This document shows positions 21,318 to 34,293 of a stretch of 64,000 nt of DNA, in pieces; position 1 is the stretch's first letter; each line of letters opens with the position of its first letter. The DNA lies in NCBI GenBank assembly GCA_013399855.1, contig VXAY01005880.1:890372-954371 (forward strand), in the 5' to 3' direction. The translations under genes and the position numbers were made by a program. The DNA comes from Oxyruncus cristatus (lineage: Eukaryota > Chordata > Aves > Passeriformes > Cotingidae). The notes under the pieces are model-generated. The model saw only the letters and a program-made list of their open reading frames with translations, was not told where the DNA came from and made no database searches.

Positions 21318-24300
21318 TAAACACATATGTGACACTAAAACCTGATTTCAGTCGTAATATGAAGCAGCACTTCTAAAAATTCTTTGCAGTGAGTGTCTAT
21401 ATGAAGTAGGTGAAGTTGGTACATCTATTTTCATTTTGAAGCCAACGTTGTCTAGACCTTAGAGACAAAGAAAACTCATTATAGCCTGTTCACAAATGTT
21501 TTATTATAGAGAAATGGCTGCAGTTGTCTGTCTAATCACCAGAGTGACAGAAAAAAAAAAAAAAATCAGTGGCATTTTTTGCAAGGGTCTGAGCTGGTCT
21601 GCTGGATTAAGGAAGATAGGGCTACTTGCCTTCAGGAAGTCAAAATTTTATCATAATCTCCACCCTCTCTGTTCCTCTAGGGACGGAATTTGCATGTTTG
21701 CAACTGCTCTATTCACCGTCAGCCTTGTAGCCCTTTGGTGCACTCAGACCTGAGCTCAGTCCTCAGTTATGGTGTCTGGGGAATCGATGGAGAAAGGAAG
21801 CCAGTGGAGCTGGAAATTGACTAACAAGCCTCCGTCTATCAGAAATGGGAAGATCTTTGCCTAGAATTGAGGTCCTGCTATCTGACCCTTCTGAGCTGTG
21901 AAATTAGCTTTAGCATGCCTACTTTTGCTTCTGATTTTTTTTTTAATACTAGCCCTAGAAAGAACAGAGCCAGTATTTTAGATTGAGAACACTAGGCTCT
22001 TTCTTTCACATCTGTTTTTGCTACTGTCAGATGTCAGCCTTTGCAGATGAAGTCACCTGGTTAATCATTCCTGTCTGGCCAAATGCTACAAGCTCTGTTC
22101 AACCTGTGGGGGTGCAGGACATACAGCAAAAAATTGATTGTTTGAAGCACCTGTGATGTAGATTAGTGACCAGGGCAAATTTCTATTTCTATTGCTATTT
22201 CCAAAGGTCTATAGCTGTTTGGTTTTTCAATGGGTTGTTTCCCCCAGTTTAGCATTCTCAAGTGCTGTACCCATATCCTGTGGTTTGGTTTTGTGCTGTT
22301 GGTGCAGGATGGGCCACCGAGGTTTGTGGATCAACATCTACAGCCTGACTCTGAGATGCTGGCTGGTCCATAGAGTACCAGCTTTGGTTTTCCAAATGAG
22401 TGGATAGCTGAGACTCAGATGGAAACATTCTCTCTTTCATCCCTCTCACACTCCTCTCCCTCCATCTAAGGAGGAGACTTGCAGGGGGTTTCGCATCCCC
22501 TAGGATGTAGGAATGTCTTATGTGATAGAGATCTCCTCATGAGAAGTAAAGATTCAGCTGACTGAAATATTGGGGCAGTTTCCAATTATGAACTCATTCT
22601 GGCCAGATAAAATCATATTGCAAAACCACTTGCAGCTGGTTTCTGAGGTTGGTCATTCTTGGACTGTGTCTGCAAAAACCCTTCTCCTTAGGCTACTCAG
22701 TCCTAATTGGCAAATTCCTGTGAAGAATGGACATACGCAATGCTAGAACTGTTGATGTCTGTGCCTAGGCCTGAAGTCTCAGCACATATGCTGGAGCATT
22801 TTCTAAAGTCCTGTCACAGACTTAGAGCTGGTCCTTGCTCTCCCCAGGTCTCTTGGGGAGTCTGGCATGGGTCCTCACTTCTATCTTTCGCTGCCTGGTA
22901 AGCTACCTGCAACCACAGGCAGCTGAGTGGGATATATGTGGCTCTGTAGTTCATGCATACTTTATACAGGAATACTGTGGTTTTTTTATGGTACAGTCAC
23001 TTCATTTTTCCTGCAATTGCTCCCTAAAGTCAAGCTCTAGGCAAGTGACTGAAATCCTCTCTTCAGCCTGTGTGTTAAAAAACAAAAGTCCAAACAGCAC
23101 TTGGGATTTCTGCTGGCTGCAGTTAGCTGTCAGTAAGTGTACAGGGCTGGGCATCTGTGTGTCAGGCCCACACTCAATGTGCAGAACTGGTCTGGTTAGT
23201 GATACTTCATTTTCTTACCTTAGAATATCCTTCACAGAAGGTAACACTGAAAGATAGAAAGTGCCTGGAGCTGTCTGCAGCACAGGAAGTCTGATTTTTT
23301 TGGCTTCATATACGAAGTAAAAATCTGTGTGAATTGCCCTCTGTGGAGGAGATATTAGGTCTGAAGGCTCCTGCCCTAGCACCCAGGCAAGGAGGATCCA
23401 ATCCAGCACCCTTACACAGTGCTGCACTGGGCTTTTCCTCCTGCCCTGTGGCCCCACGCTCCCAGCACAGCTGGCTGGGGGACACCTGGATCTGCCATCC
23501 ACCCTGCAGGGCAAGACCCTGCGCAGCAACCACCTGGGAAAGTAGCCAGGACAATTACTCATGGTCTATATGAGAGTGAAGTATATGAAGGGCCTTGCAA
23601 CTCCTTTACAGCAAGTGTCATGCTCTACTGCCCAGCACCCTGCTGTGCCACACCAGCATCTTTACCTCCTCCTTCCTGTGATGTGTTGCAGACACCACCT
23701 CCTCTAGGTTTCCACAGTGAGCTACTGATGATAGAAAAGGGAATCCACGAGTGGAAGTGTAGAGTGAGAAAGGGTGCAGGGATGGAGAAAAGAGGAACTT
23801 TATGGGAAGGCGCAGGTTAGTTACATGGGATCACAGTAATGAGGTTCTTGGTCCCTAAGGTCAGAGACACCCATCTTGGCTGGCACAGTGCCCAGCATCA
23901 GCCTTGGGCTGTCCCTTTCCACGTGTCAATCATGCACACAGGGAAAACCAACTTGAGCAATCTGAAATGTCAGCACAGGTATTCAGAGGACCAATCTGTC
24001 TCTGAGGTGGGCTTTACCTTGCCCTAACTTACAAGAAGCCTAGAGTATATTTTGTGTCTGAGTTGATCATTTTGTCATTCTTCCTGTGGGTCACCGAGAG
24101 AAATAGGTTGTTGTAAGATAAAATTTGTCCCATGTTAATGAGTATCACATATTTTGCCACTTGTAGGTGCATATTGTCCTCTACTAAGAAGAAAGCTGGT
24201 TTTGTTTTAGTTACCTACAACTGGCCGGGTCAGTTCTACCTTGTTAGGTTACTGATTTCCTCTGCAAATGTCTCTGAGATGTTTTCACTGTCTAGGCTGG

Positions 24301-27300
24301 GCTTTAGGAGGTTGCTAAGACACTCTGAGGTGAAAATTTGCAGCTCTTATGGAAAACTCTCTATGTAAGACAAAGATGCCCATTTATATCCAGGAGCTAA
24401 ACACTTAGCTCAAATCTCCAACTATGGTCTGGCAGTGCTTTAAAAATTCACTCTCATTTTCCAGGAATCTGATGCTGGCCTGTTACAATCAGCCCCGGCT
24501 GCCCAGAGGAGGCCCTTTATAAACACCTTCACACTTCTGGACCAGAGGTACATTTCTGGGCTGTGAAAGAGGCCAAGGGCTACAACACAGAAGCACTTGT
24601 AGGGCCTACAAGACTGTACAGTGGTATTACACAGCTAAGAGATGGTAGCCAACTGGCAATATAAATAGCTCTCTCAGCATAACTAATGAGCATACAAATC
24701 TATTAACTACTGGATGAAGGGGAAATCATGCTGGGAAATTCTGATATTTGGAGGGAGCTGAGACTCACAGCTACCTCATTTAGATAGCACACATGTCAGT
24801 GATCTCTGGAGTGCCAAAAGAATTTAACCAAGATACAGCTCATGTCCTTCTCATTCTTTTCTGCAACATGGCTGGGGTGTTATGCGTGTGGAGGGAGTTT
24901 GTTGCAGATGCAGACTTGGCTTTTGTTCCTGGGATCAGCAGAGATAAGAGATAGAGAGGAATATATTATGGCAGAGGAGTCCTGTTGCTAAAGACATCTA
25001 AAGAGAAGAGGACAGAGTAGAAAATGTATGGGTCACCCAGAGAGAGGGAAAAAGCAAGACTATTCCACGTATCACACATCAGCGATCACCTATTTCTGAA
25101 AACCCAAGGGAAAGAAAGGAAGTTAATTTTGTAAAAGCTGTAAAGAAAATCGAGAGCTCTTTTAGGACAGATGATTACATCTGGGAAGGAGATAGTTAAA
25201 GATGTGGAAGCTTGAACAAGGGAGGAAGAAGAATATGGATGTGTAGCAGGACACGTTTGGGATACGTTACAGACAGCATTCATTATGGAGAGAAAAGGTT
25301 AAGGTTTCATATGAAGGAATTATTGTGCTAGGTAGTCAGCACAACAGAATAATTAAAGACTGGAGAGCAGGAATACGAGACAGGATGAGAGTGCAGGACC
25401 TTTGGGGTGTCCAGGTAGTTCTAGTTGTTGAAATTTAATTCTCAGAGAAGATACACTGTAGTTATTACTTGGACTCAAGACTTGGACTCATACTTTGGAA
25501 GCTGTGTGAACTGCAGATGGGGCACATGGCAAGCAGCTATGGACACACACAACAAATCCATCTGAAAGCATCTTGCTAGCAGATTCTCTAATTTACAGTC
25601 CTCTTGAATCGATGTGCATGTAAGCTGCCTTTCTTCCAGCCTGTCAAGTCCACAGCATACACTTAAATGTCTATGTATAATTACTCTTGGATTTCTTGAG
25701 CTAACGCCAGGCTAAATAGCCTTGTTTCTGAGAAAAGTTACTCACAGTCCTGCTCTTAGGCTGCTTTTGACTTGGGTGGTTTGGCACCACAGGAAACAGG
25801 ACTTCTCATGTGTTGCATCTGCAGTGTTTGTAGAGTTTCTTGACTAAAACGGAGAGGTTTTGTATGTGAAGAGGGGCATCATCTGGGCATGCACTGTGGG
25901 TATGTGTGCAAATGAATGTTCCTGTGTTCACAGGCACGTGTACACAAGATGCCTTATGTAATTCTTCCCAGAACTCCACTGCTCATCTGCTCTGCACAGA
26001 CATGACTGCACAGAGGCCTTTTATTGTGCTTCATAAATATGCGTCTTTGTTGTCTTATCCCCATTGGTTCAGATTCCAAGAACAGGATGCATAACAAACC
26101 TTCTATTCTTTCTTTATCTTTTTTTTTTTCCCTTCCCTTCTTATATCTCTTGAGGTTTTTTTTCTCCCCTCACTTTTCCAAAGATTCTAAAGCATTTTTG
26201 TGGTTCTCCCTATAATGATACCATGTCTACAGTGCCTGGCAGACCACAAGATATAATATACCCACAACTGGAGTATTTTCTATAACATCACAAAAAATTT
26301 AGTGGCATTCATTAAATTAAAGCCATTTTTCCCAAGATGATGTCCTATGTCACCAACTTCTTCATCTGAAATAGCTATCATCTGAAATCTGTCCAAGCCA
26401 AGAACCATCTAAATACTACCTGCTATGTTGTAACCTACCCATAATAATGCTTCTTGCTGCCTCTCCAACAATTTGATGACCAACCACTTAATTGCCATTC
26501 CAAAATAAATGTACAAAGAACATCAGTTTAGGCTTCTGGTGTTTTTTTCTGCATACAATCAATATTGTTATCTGAGAACTACAGATTCTATGCTGGAAAA
26601 ATATGACATTGGAAGTTCCCATTAAGTAACTGGTATTCGCTGATATTTTATGTCACTTCTTCCTCAGTGAAGAGACATTCCTTTAAATATACAAGCATTT
26701 TTATTTTTTTCCCCTCATGGTCGCAAATGACTATATGGGCAAATCAATAGATGGTCTCAAGGCACTTAGGAGAAACTGAAAAGTTGGCTAAGGGGACACA
26801 GGCATAAGGAAAAAGAAAAGCAAAGAATAGCCCTGCCTAACAGTCAGTGTCAGAACCAGGGGTAAGCTCAAGGTGGGCCACCCAAACAAGATGAATTTGG
26901 TTGCTTGAGGAAAAGGTAATCAAAGGTGGTGTCTTGGGTACCCACGAGCTAGGCTTGTTCAGGTGGGTAGTCCTGTTTTTCCTAAGTAAACTTTTGCTTT
27001 GCCACATTGGCTGACCAACTATAGGATCCATGAGCTTATACCCCGGTGCCTGTTTGTGGTTGAGCCCTGCACCAAACCGTGTTTGGGTACCTGCAGCACT
27101 GCAAGGCACTGATCTTGAAATAACTTCTGATTCTTTGGAATGAGAGTGGTAAAGGATGGACAACTGAGCTTGGTTCCAGGACACTGCAATATATGTGGAC
27201 CCTGTAAAGGTATGTAACCTAGTTCACAGATCCTCACAGCCTAGATGTGTTATTTCAGTTCTCCTTCAGCCTGTTATCTTGCAAAGCACCACAGAAAGCA

Positions 27301-30300
27301 CATGTCTGATGAGTCAGAGGAATTTTCTTGCACAGAAGGAACTTGAATCCATTTCTTGTGTGTCCCAGGGTACTGCCTTAACAACAGCAGCTTACTTTTC
27401 CTTTCTCTTTTTGCTTAACAGGTTGTAACATGCTTTTGGTTGTCCACATAACTGGTTGTATTTGTACCTATGTAGTCCTTTCCCCATGATTTGTCACTGT
27501 ACTGCCTTGTAACAAGCCCTGCCTTTACAGACAGTCTTAGAATAAGGTGTGACACACAAATATCCCCTTGTTAGAAGGGAGAAAGAAAGATGTGGAGTAA
27601 AAAAGAAAAAAAAAAAAAAAGAAAAAACTATGATTGTCAAAGTGTCTCATTTTGCCTTTGATATGATGGTGCATACGTTCAATCATCTAAATTACAATTT
27701 ATTCATGTATTACAGTTGAATTACATTAATCAGAAAGTAGCATATTGTTGAGCAGAGCCTAGTAATACAGCTTCATAGACTTTTTTCCTTTGTGCTATTT
27801 AAGTCGTCTTGCGTGAGTCTTGCAGAGGAGTTCACTTTTCTCTTTTTGCAGTTCAGATAAGTTAAACAAGAAGAAAAAAAAAATAACTCTCCTTTGTGTT
27901 TCAATGGATGAAAATGAACTTCATATTCCTGGGATATCTAAAAAAAATGTCAAACTTTCAAGACTCAAAGAAACTGAATGGAAAGGGTAGGAGGAATTTC
28001 ATTTTAAACTGGTTGAAAATAGGACTTCTAGGAAGTTGATAGAATTTTGTGTCGTTAGGAAACCTATTTAAAACAAGAACAAAAATGTTACCAGCCCCCT
28101 TACCGTTTATTTTTGTAGGAAAATCTTTTTAGCAAATAGATAAAACCAAGTACTCAAATGTAGGAAGATACATATATATATAAATTTCAGATAACTTCTA
28201 AAATGGGATCTCCTCTGCCTGAACTTCTAAGACACTTGTAGGAGATCCCTGAAAGGTTCTGTGGCCTGTACTGATTTGTAATTAGCCTGTATATATGTTT
28301 GCTATCTGTCCAGTAATGCATATTCAGTGAAATTTATGGGATACTGCTGCTGAGATAAGAGAGAAAAGGTAACATTTGTTGGGAGGTGTCCAAGTAGTTA
28401 TCAGTCATAAAGAGATGTGAAGAATATTGTCTGCTCCTGCAAACATCTTCTTGTGTGACTTCTGATGTTCCAAACTCAGTCTGACTCTCCTGGCGGAAAA
28501 GCCCTTGCTTTCTAGAAGAAATGTTCTAGCCATAGACTGACCAAGTTCTTCCACTTCTGGGCAAAAGTCTGTGCCCATGTCTGCCCAGGACTTCTCCCCA
28601 GCCCAGTATCAACCTTTCTGTAAATTCAGAAAGGATGCTGGAAGGAAAACATACACCACCAGTAGCTGAACAAAGCTTTCTTCTGAAAATTACAAGCTTT
28701 AACACTAAAGAGAACTAAAAGACTCTTGAAATTTTTATTTTTTAATTGACATAATTCTACAGAATTGTAAGCATACTTGGTCCCTGAATTGTGTATATAG
28801 CAAACTGAACTGAAGCCAAGGGGAGAGAAGCAATGTACAATATTTGGGAGTGACTCCTTCCACAATTATAATAAAAGAAAATAAATCAACCCCATGAGAA
28901 AACAAGGTTTATCAATTTGTTTGTCTGAAGAATGGCCTGAGGATGCACAAAGTACTTCTTGGGCAGCAGCAAATTAGTAATAGCCACAGAGTTGTTATCT
29001 ACACACTGTTACATGTAAGAGGATCAGGGGCTAATCCTGGCCCCAAAGCCAAATGTTATATCCTGGTCTACATCCATATTAGCCAGGGTCAGCCTTCTCC
29101 ATGGCAGATATGTATTGAGGAGAACTAGCAGAAACTGTCCAAAGCAAAGCAAGGGAAGGAGTTACCAGCTGAACAGTATGACCAGTAAATGACCCTTTAT
29201 AAATATAGTACTACAGATAGATCCAGAAAATAATGAGCCTTTTTTTTAATGTAGAGTTAGAGATGTTTCCAGAGGTGGCATTAACCATCAGCCTCAGGTG
29301 GATCGCCTCAAACCTCAGTTAGAGTTGGAAATTTCCAAACGTATCTGGGAGATCACTTTCCTTGCAATCTGAATTCAAACACTCTATCACCGAGGCATTA
29401 ATGTACCACAAACGTGGCAAAATGAATTCCTCTGTAGCCCAGGTTGAATTCCTCTCAATAAAGCAGTCTATCTTTCATCTGTGGATGAAGCTCTTTATGG
29501 TATGTGAACTCTGACAGAGTTCTCCACGTATTTGCATTTCCTTCATGAACGAGATACCTCACAAGCCTTTAAAGAAGGCTGATGCTATAGCTGAACAAAC
29601 TGCACATGGGGGCACGTGGTAGAGAGTGCTGGCTCCTTTTCTAAAAACCTGTGCCAAAGGACATTGTGATCTTCATATGCCCATTCCCCTGTTCAGCATA
29701 GAACAATGTATTTAAAACATACAGTGTTACAATAGTTAATTAGAGTTTATGCTATTTTCATGAAGAGCAAGAAATGATGATAAATACATGAATAATGACC
29801 TGGGAATGGATCAGCTATTTTATCATAAATGAATGTCAATGAACTGTAATTTTCTGCTTTAGGAGGATTCCTGCACCTGGTAATATCCTTAATAAACATT
29901 AATTAAAAGGTTAATCTGTTGTGGAAATTGCTTTTCTCTGAAGCCACCTGAAATCAATTTGAACCCAATTACAAGCAGTTATCTATTGTTTATGTGGTTA
30001 AAGATTAGAGAATACATTTCTGCTTGTCAGGAGCCATCAGAGCAGGTTTTGAATGTCATGATCAGAGGTGATTCTGAGTATTTGAATGCACTTTAATGAG
30101 CATAGAAAAACCATTAGAAAATGTAATCAGTCATATTTGATGACTTGACCTTGGAACTTTGATAACAAGAGGTCTAATCATTTCTGTCTTAAGTGCCAAC
30201 AGGATTTGCTCTTGAAATCAATTGACCATTGCTTGCTCACTGAGAGGGTAATCTTCCTTGGCAAAGAAGTATAAATTGCAAAAATCCAGCAAGTTATATA

Positions 30301-30741
30301 AGTAGGTTCAGAATAACTATCTCTCACAGACTCGTGAAATATGAGATGCAGCTGAAAAGTGATCAAAGATAATACTCTTCAAAGAAGTTTGGAGACAAGC
30401 AGCACTTAGTAATTCAGCAAAGTTCTGCTCTGTACATATACTGAACATTGAGCTGCAAAATACTGTGCACCAGCAAGGGAATATGTGTTGCCTTATTTTA
30501 ATCCAAAAAAAGTTTAAAGTTGATTAATGCATAATTTGCATCTATTTGCATCCCATGTTGATTGCAACTTGCTTTTCCTGCTGGACAGGAAGACCTGCAC
30601 TTTCACACATAACACATCTGGGTACAGGAGCCAGTAGAAGAAATGAAAGACCAAGGTCTTAATACTTTTTCCCACAAAGGATAGATAAATATTTGTGCCT
30701 CTCACATGAAAGTTATGTCTATATTTCTCATCACAGGTTTC

Positions 30742-31298
30742 CACAGAATCACAGAATCAAGTAGGTTGGAAAAGATCTCCAAGATCATCATGTCCAACCT
30801 TTGAGCAAACACCACCATGTTGACTAGACAATGGCACTGAGTGCCACGTCCAGTCTTTCCTTAAACACCTCCAGGGGTGGTGAGTCCACCACCTCCCTGG
30901 GCAGTCCATTCCAGTGTTTGATCAACCCTTCTGTGAAGAAATTCCTCCTAATGTCCAACCTGAACCTCTCCTGGCACAGCTGAGGGCTGTGCCCTCTTGT
31001 CCTGTCACTAGTTACCTGGAAGAAGAGGCCAACCCCCACCTGGCTACAACCTCCTTTTAGATAGTTGTAGAGAGAGATAAGGTCCCCCCTCAGCCTCCTT
31101 TTCCCCAGGCTAAACACCTCCAGCTCCCTCAGCCACTCCCCATAACATTTACCCTCCAGACCCTTCAGCAGCTTCATTGCCCTTCTCTGGACTCACTCCA
31201 GCACTTCAGTGTCCTTCCTGAATTGAGAGGCCTAGAACTGGACACAGCACTTGAGGTGCAGCCTCACCAGTGCTGAGTACAGGGGGAAAATCACTTCC
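30742..31298 (-). mobile_element. CR1 LINE, 5'-truncated, ~555 bp
   Basis: On the plus strand the segment begins with the antisense CR1 tail ccacagaatcacagaatcaa and gtaggttggaaaagatctcc, and runs through coding sequence to gtgctgagtacaggggg and cacttcc. The minus-strand frame 31177-30824 gives 117 residues of the C-terminal end of CR1 ORF2, including [42 protein letters not shown] and [10 protein letters not shown], up to its natural end. This part follows the reverse-transcriptase domain. The frame is open over the retained region but lacks the endonuclease and catalytic reverse-transcriptase parts, so the copy is inactive. It is the best-preserved CR1 in the window. Confidence 0.95.
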
Positions 31299-33647
31299 AG
31301 ATCAAGCAGATGCTTGTGCTTGACTGTAATTTCACCCATATGAGTTAGTAGTTTGAAACCAGAGTATGCACTTGTTTAAGCACCAAATTTATACCAAGTG
31401 ACTCTGGATGTTTGAAAATTTAGGCACCTCTTCTATCATCAGTGGAGGAAGAAAGTGAAGGAGAGTTGCAACTCCAGAAAGCGATTCCCTTATCCAAAGA
31501 TACATTAAATACAACTGGAAGCTATTATCCACTGGAGGGATTGTATTTCCTCTTCATTAACACAAAGGGAATCTAGAGGAAAGAGCTTAGAATTTGGCCA
31601 GCTATGGGTGAGATTTGTAGGACTTAGATTCATATACACAGCAAATTTCAGCCTTCCTGTATTCACTGAATCTTTAGGATGACAATTTTTGAGAACTTTA
31701 GAGTTAATTTAGGCATATGAACACAAGCAATAGAAGATCTCAGGTATTTCCAGCAGACTGTCCTATAGTAATGAAAGGGTCTCAAAATAAATGACTACCC
31801 CTTTGGAGTGAACAATGACATTTCAGCATGTAAGCAGAAACAACATACTCGAAAATACATATTAGAACTATTTTAATGATCTGCTGTACTTAGTGGTAAA
31901 ATGCAGGCGTGTCATGACAGCTAAAACACACTTTCATTACGTTTGTGAAAAGGTGAAGAGGATTTCAAAAGTAAAATGTAACTGTAAAATCCCTCCAATC
32001 CAGTCTTACAGCCCTTCCCCCAAACCTCTGAACACACAGAAAGGCAGTTTTCATTATAGGCATCATGTTCCATTTCTTAGCTATATTCTGTGTCATTTGA
32101 TAACATTTTTAAAATTCAATTAGATTCTTAACCAGAAAAATGATTACTGATAATTTCGAACTAACTGAAATTTTGCAAAATCATAATCAGCTTGTTGATG
32201 GTAAAATCTTCCATTCTGTGACCCAAAATGCTGAGTTTCCAATAAATCAGTAGAAGAAATAAATCGTATAAAATTTCCCATGTAGATAGTAGCAGGCTGG
32301 AATTGAACGGAATAATTATGAATGATCTGTTTCTTTTTATTAATTTCTTTTTAACATGGTATTTTTTTTTAAAATTAGCAACCTGACAGACAGCTTCAAT
32401 GGTACATCTCAACAACAAAAATAAATACAGATCGTACTGTGTTTAAGGTGGGGAAGCACCAACAACACTACAGAGGAATGGGGGAAAAAATCCCAACATT
32501 AATTTCTCACTATGAGTTTCCAGTTCAAAGTGTCTGAAAGCTTTGCAATGATTTGCCAAAAAAGCATTGTAATGTAGTTCACACAACTCTCTGTAGATGT
32601 AAAATACTAGCTGTACAGTCCATTGACAAGAGAAACTTGGCCTCTGGCACGTGCCTCTTCCTGGGAGCTGCAGTGGAAGTACGTCCCTGGCTGTGGTCCA
32701 GTGCAGGGACTGGGGGGACCGGTCGCTCCAGCTGTTCAGGGTTTTGGTGAGAAAAGTGTCTATTTTGGACTGAACTTCAGCAAATTATGTGAAGAATGAA
32801 AACAAAAACTGAGGAGGAGCTACCTCTTTGTCAATGTATTAACAGACCCATCCATCAAGCTCGATCAAATTTTAGACCTTACGGCTGTTGTATACATTTC
32901 CCAGTTTCAGTTTCACCTAATGCCTTTTAGCATAGTATGAATTAAATTGGTATTATCTTGTGTGTTGATGCCTTGATATCAATGCCCAACTACCCCCATG
33001 TTGCACATTATAATGCATTTTTTTTTTGTTTGGTTTTACTACATCACTGGGCTGTTTAAGTTGATAATTTCCATGTCATCAGTCTGTCTGAGATATTGCC
33101 ACACTGTTCCAAGGACTTCTGAGAGTTTAAGGGAAGACTGTCTCTGTATTATGTCTTGGTGAACTTTTTCTTTATAAAGTGCTTGCATTCCCACAAGAGA
33201 AGGGAAAAAGGCTTGAAATTTGGCAGAAGGGGGCCTCCCTTGCAGAAATATACCATTTGCTGTGTCCAGGATAATCTGTCCAAATTTGACCAAGTTATAA
33301 ACCTTTGAAAAATGATTTGTAGGCTGCTGGCAGCAAAGAATTCTGACCATACAGAGCGTGACTCCCTGTGGAAGCAGGGGCTGAACACATACTTCCCTGC
33401 AATCATGGGCACAGGATATGCTGGGGTCATCATAGGTCTCTCTGGGTGTTTCCTGCCTTCTTTCAGTATGCACCGTACTTCTCTCCATTTGCTGACTCTG
33501 AGACATTGAGGGAGAGGATGTGTGGAGAGGGGAGCCAAAGAGACCTGCGGTGAACAAGAGAGAAAACCAGCAATTTGGCAGAGGGCTGAGGGAAATGAGC
33601 AGGGAGGAGAAGGCAAGCCTGAAACAGTGTCAGGCTGATGACAATAT
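31299..33647. other. Unique non-coding DNA
   Basis: No transposon or gene is recognised. A 172-codon minus frame (33557-33039) is open but has no recognised domain; see the rejected list. The stretch is AT-rich. Confidence 0.5.

Positions 33648-34293
<646 letters not shown>

Larger units (their letters stand above)
18746..30741. other. Mostly unique non-coding DNA
   Basis: No gene was found in this 12-kb stretch. It contains a possible old CR1 fragment (19915-20060), a 17-bp motif in three copies (21269-21317), A-rich runs (for example about 27601-27627), and TAATTA-rich stretches resembling conserved enhancers at about 19380-19690 and 29700-30150. The longest frames (140 codons at 22835-23257 plus and 133 codons at 23419-23820 plus) have no recognisable features. 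Confidence 0.5.

Noticed and set aside
26837..27184. Possible retroviral or LTR remnant with a 115-codon minus frame
   Set aside because: No LTR boundary, TATA/poly(A) pair or retroviral motif could be identified.
33039..33557. 172-codon minus-strand frame next to the satellite
   Set aside because: Composition looks moderately protein-like, but I recognise no domain or splice context, so I left it as a chance frame.
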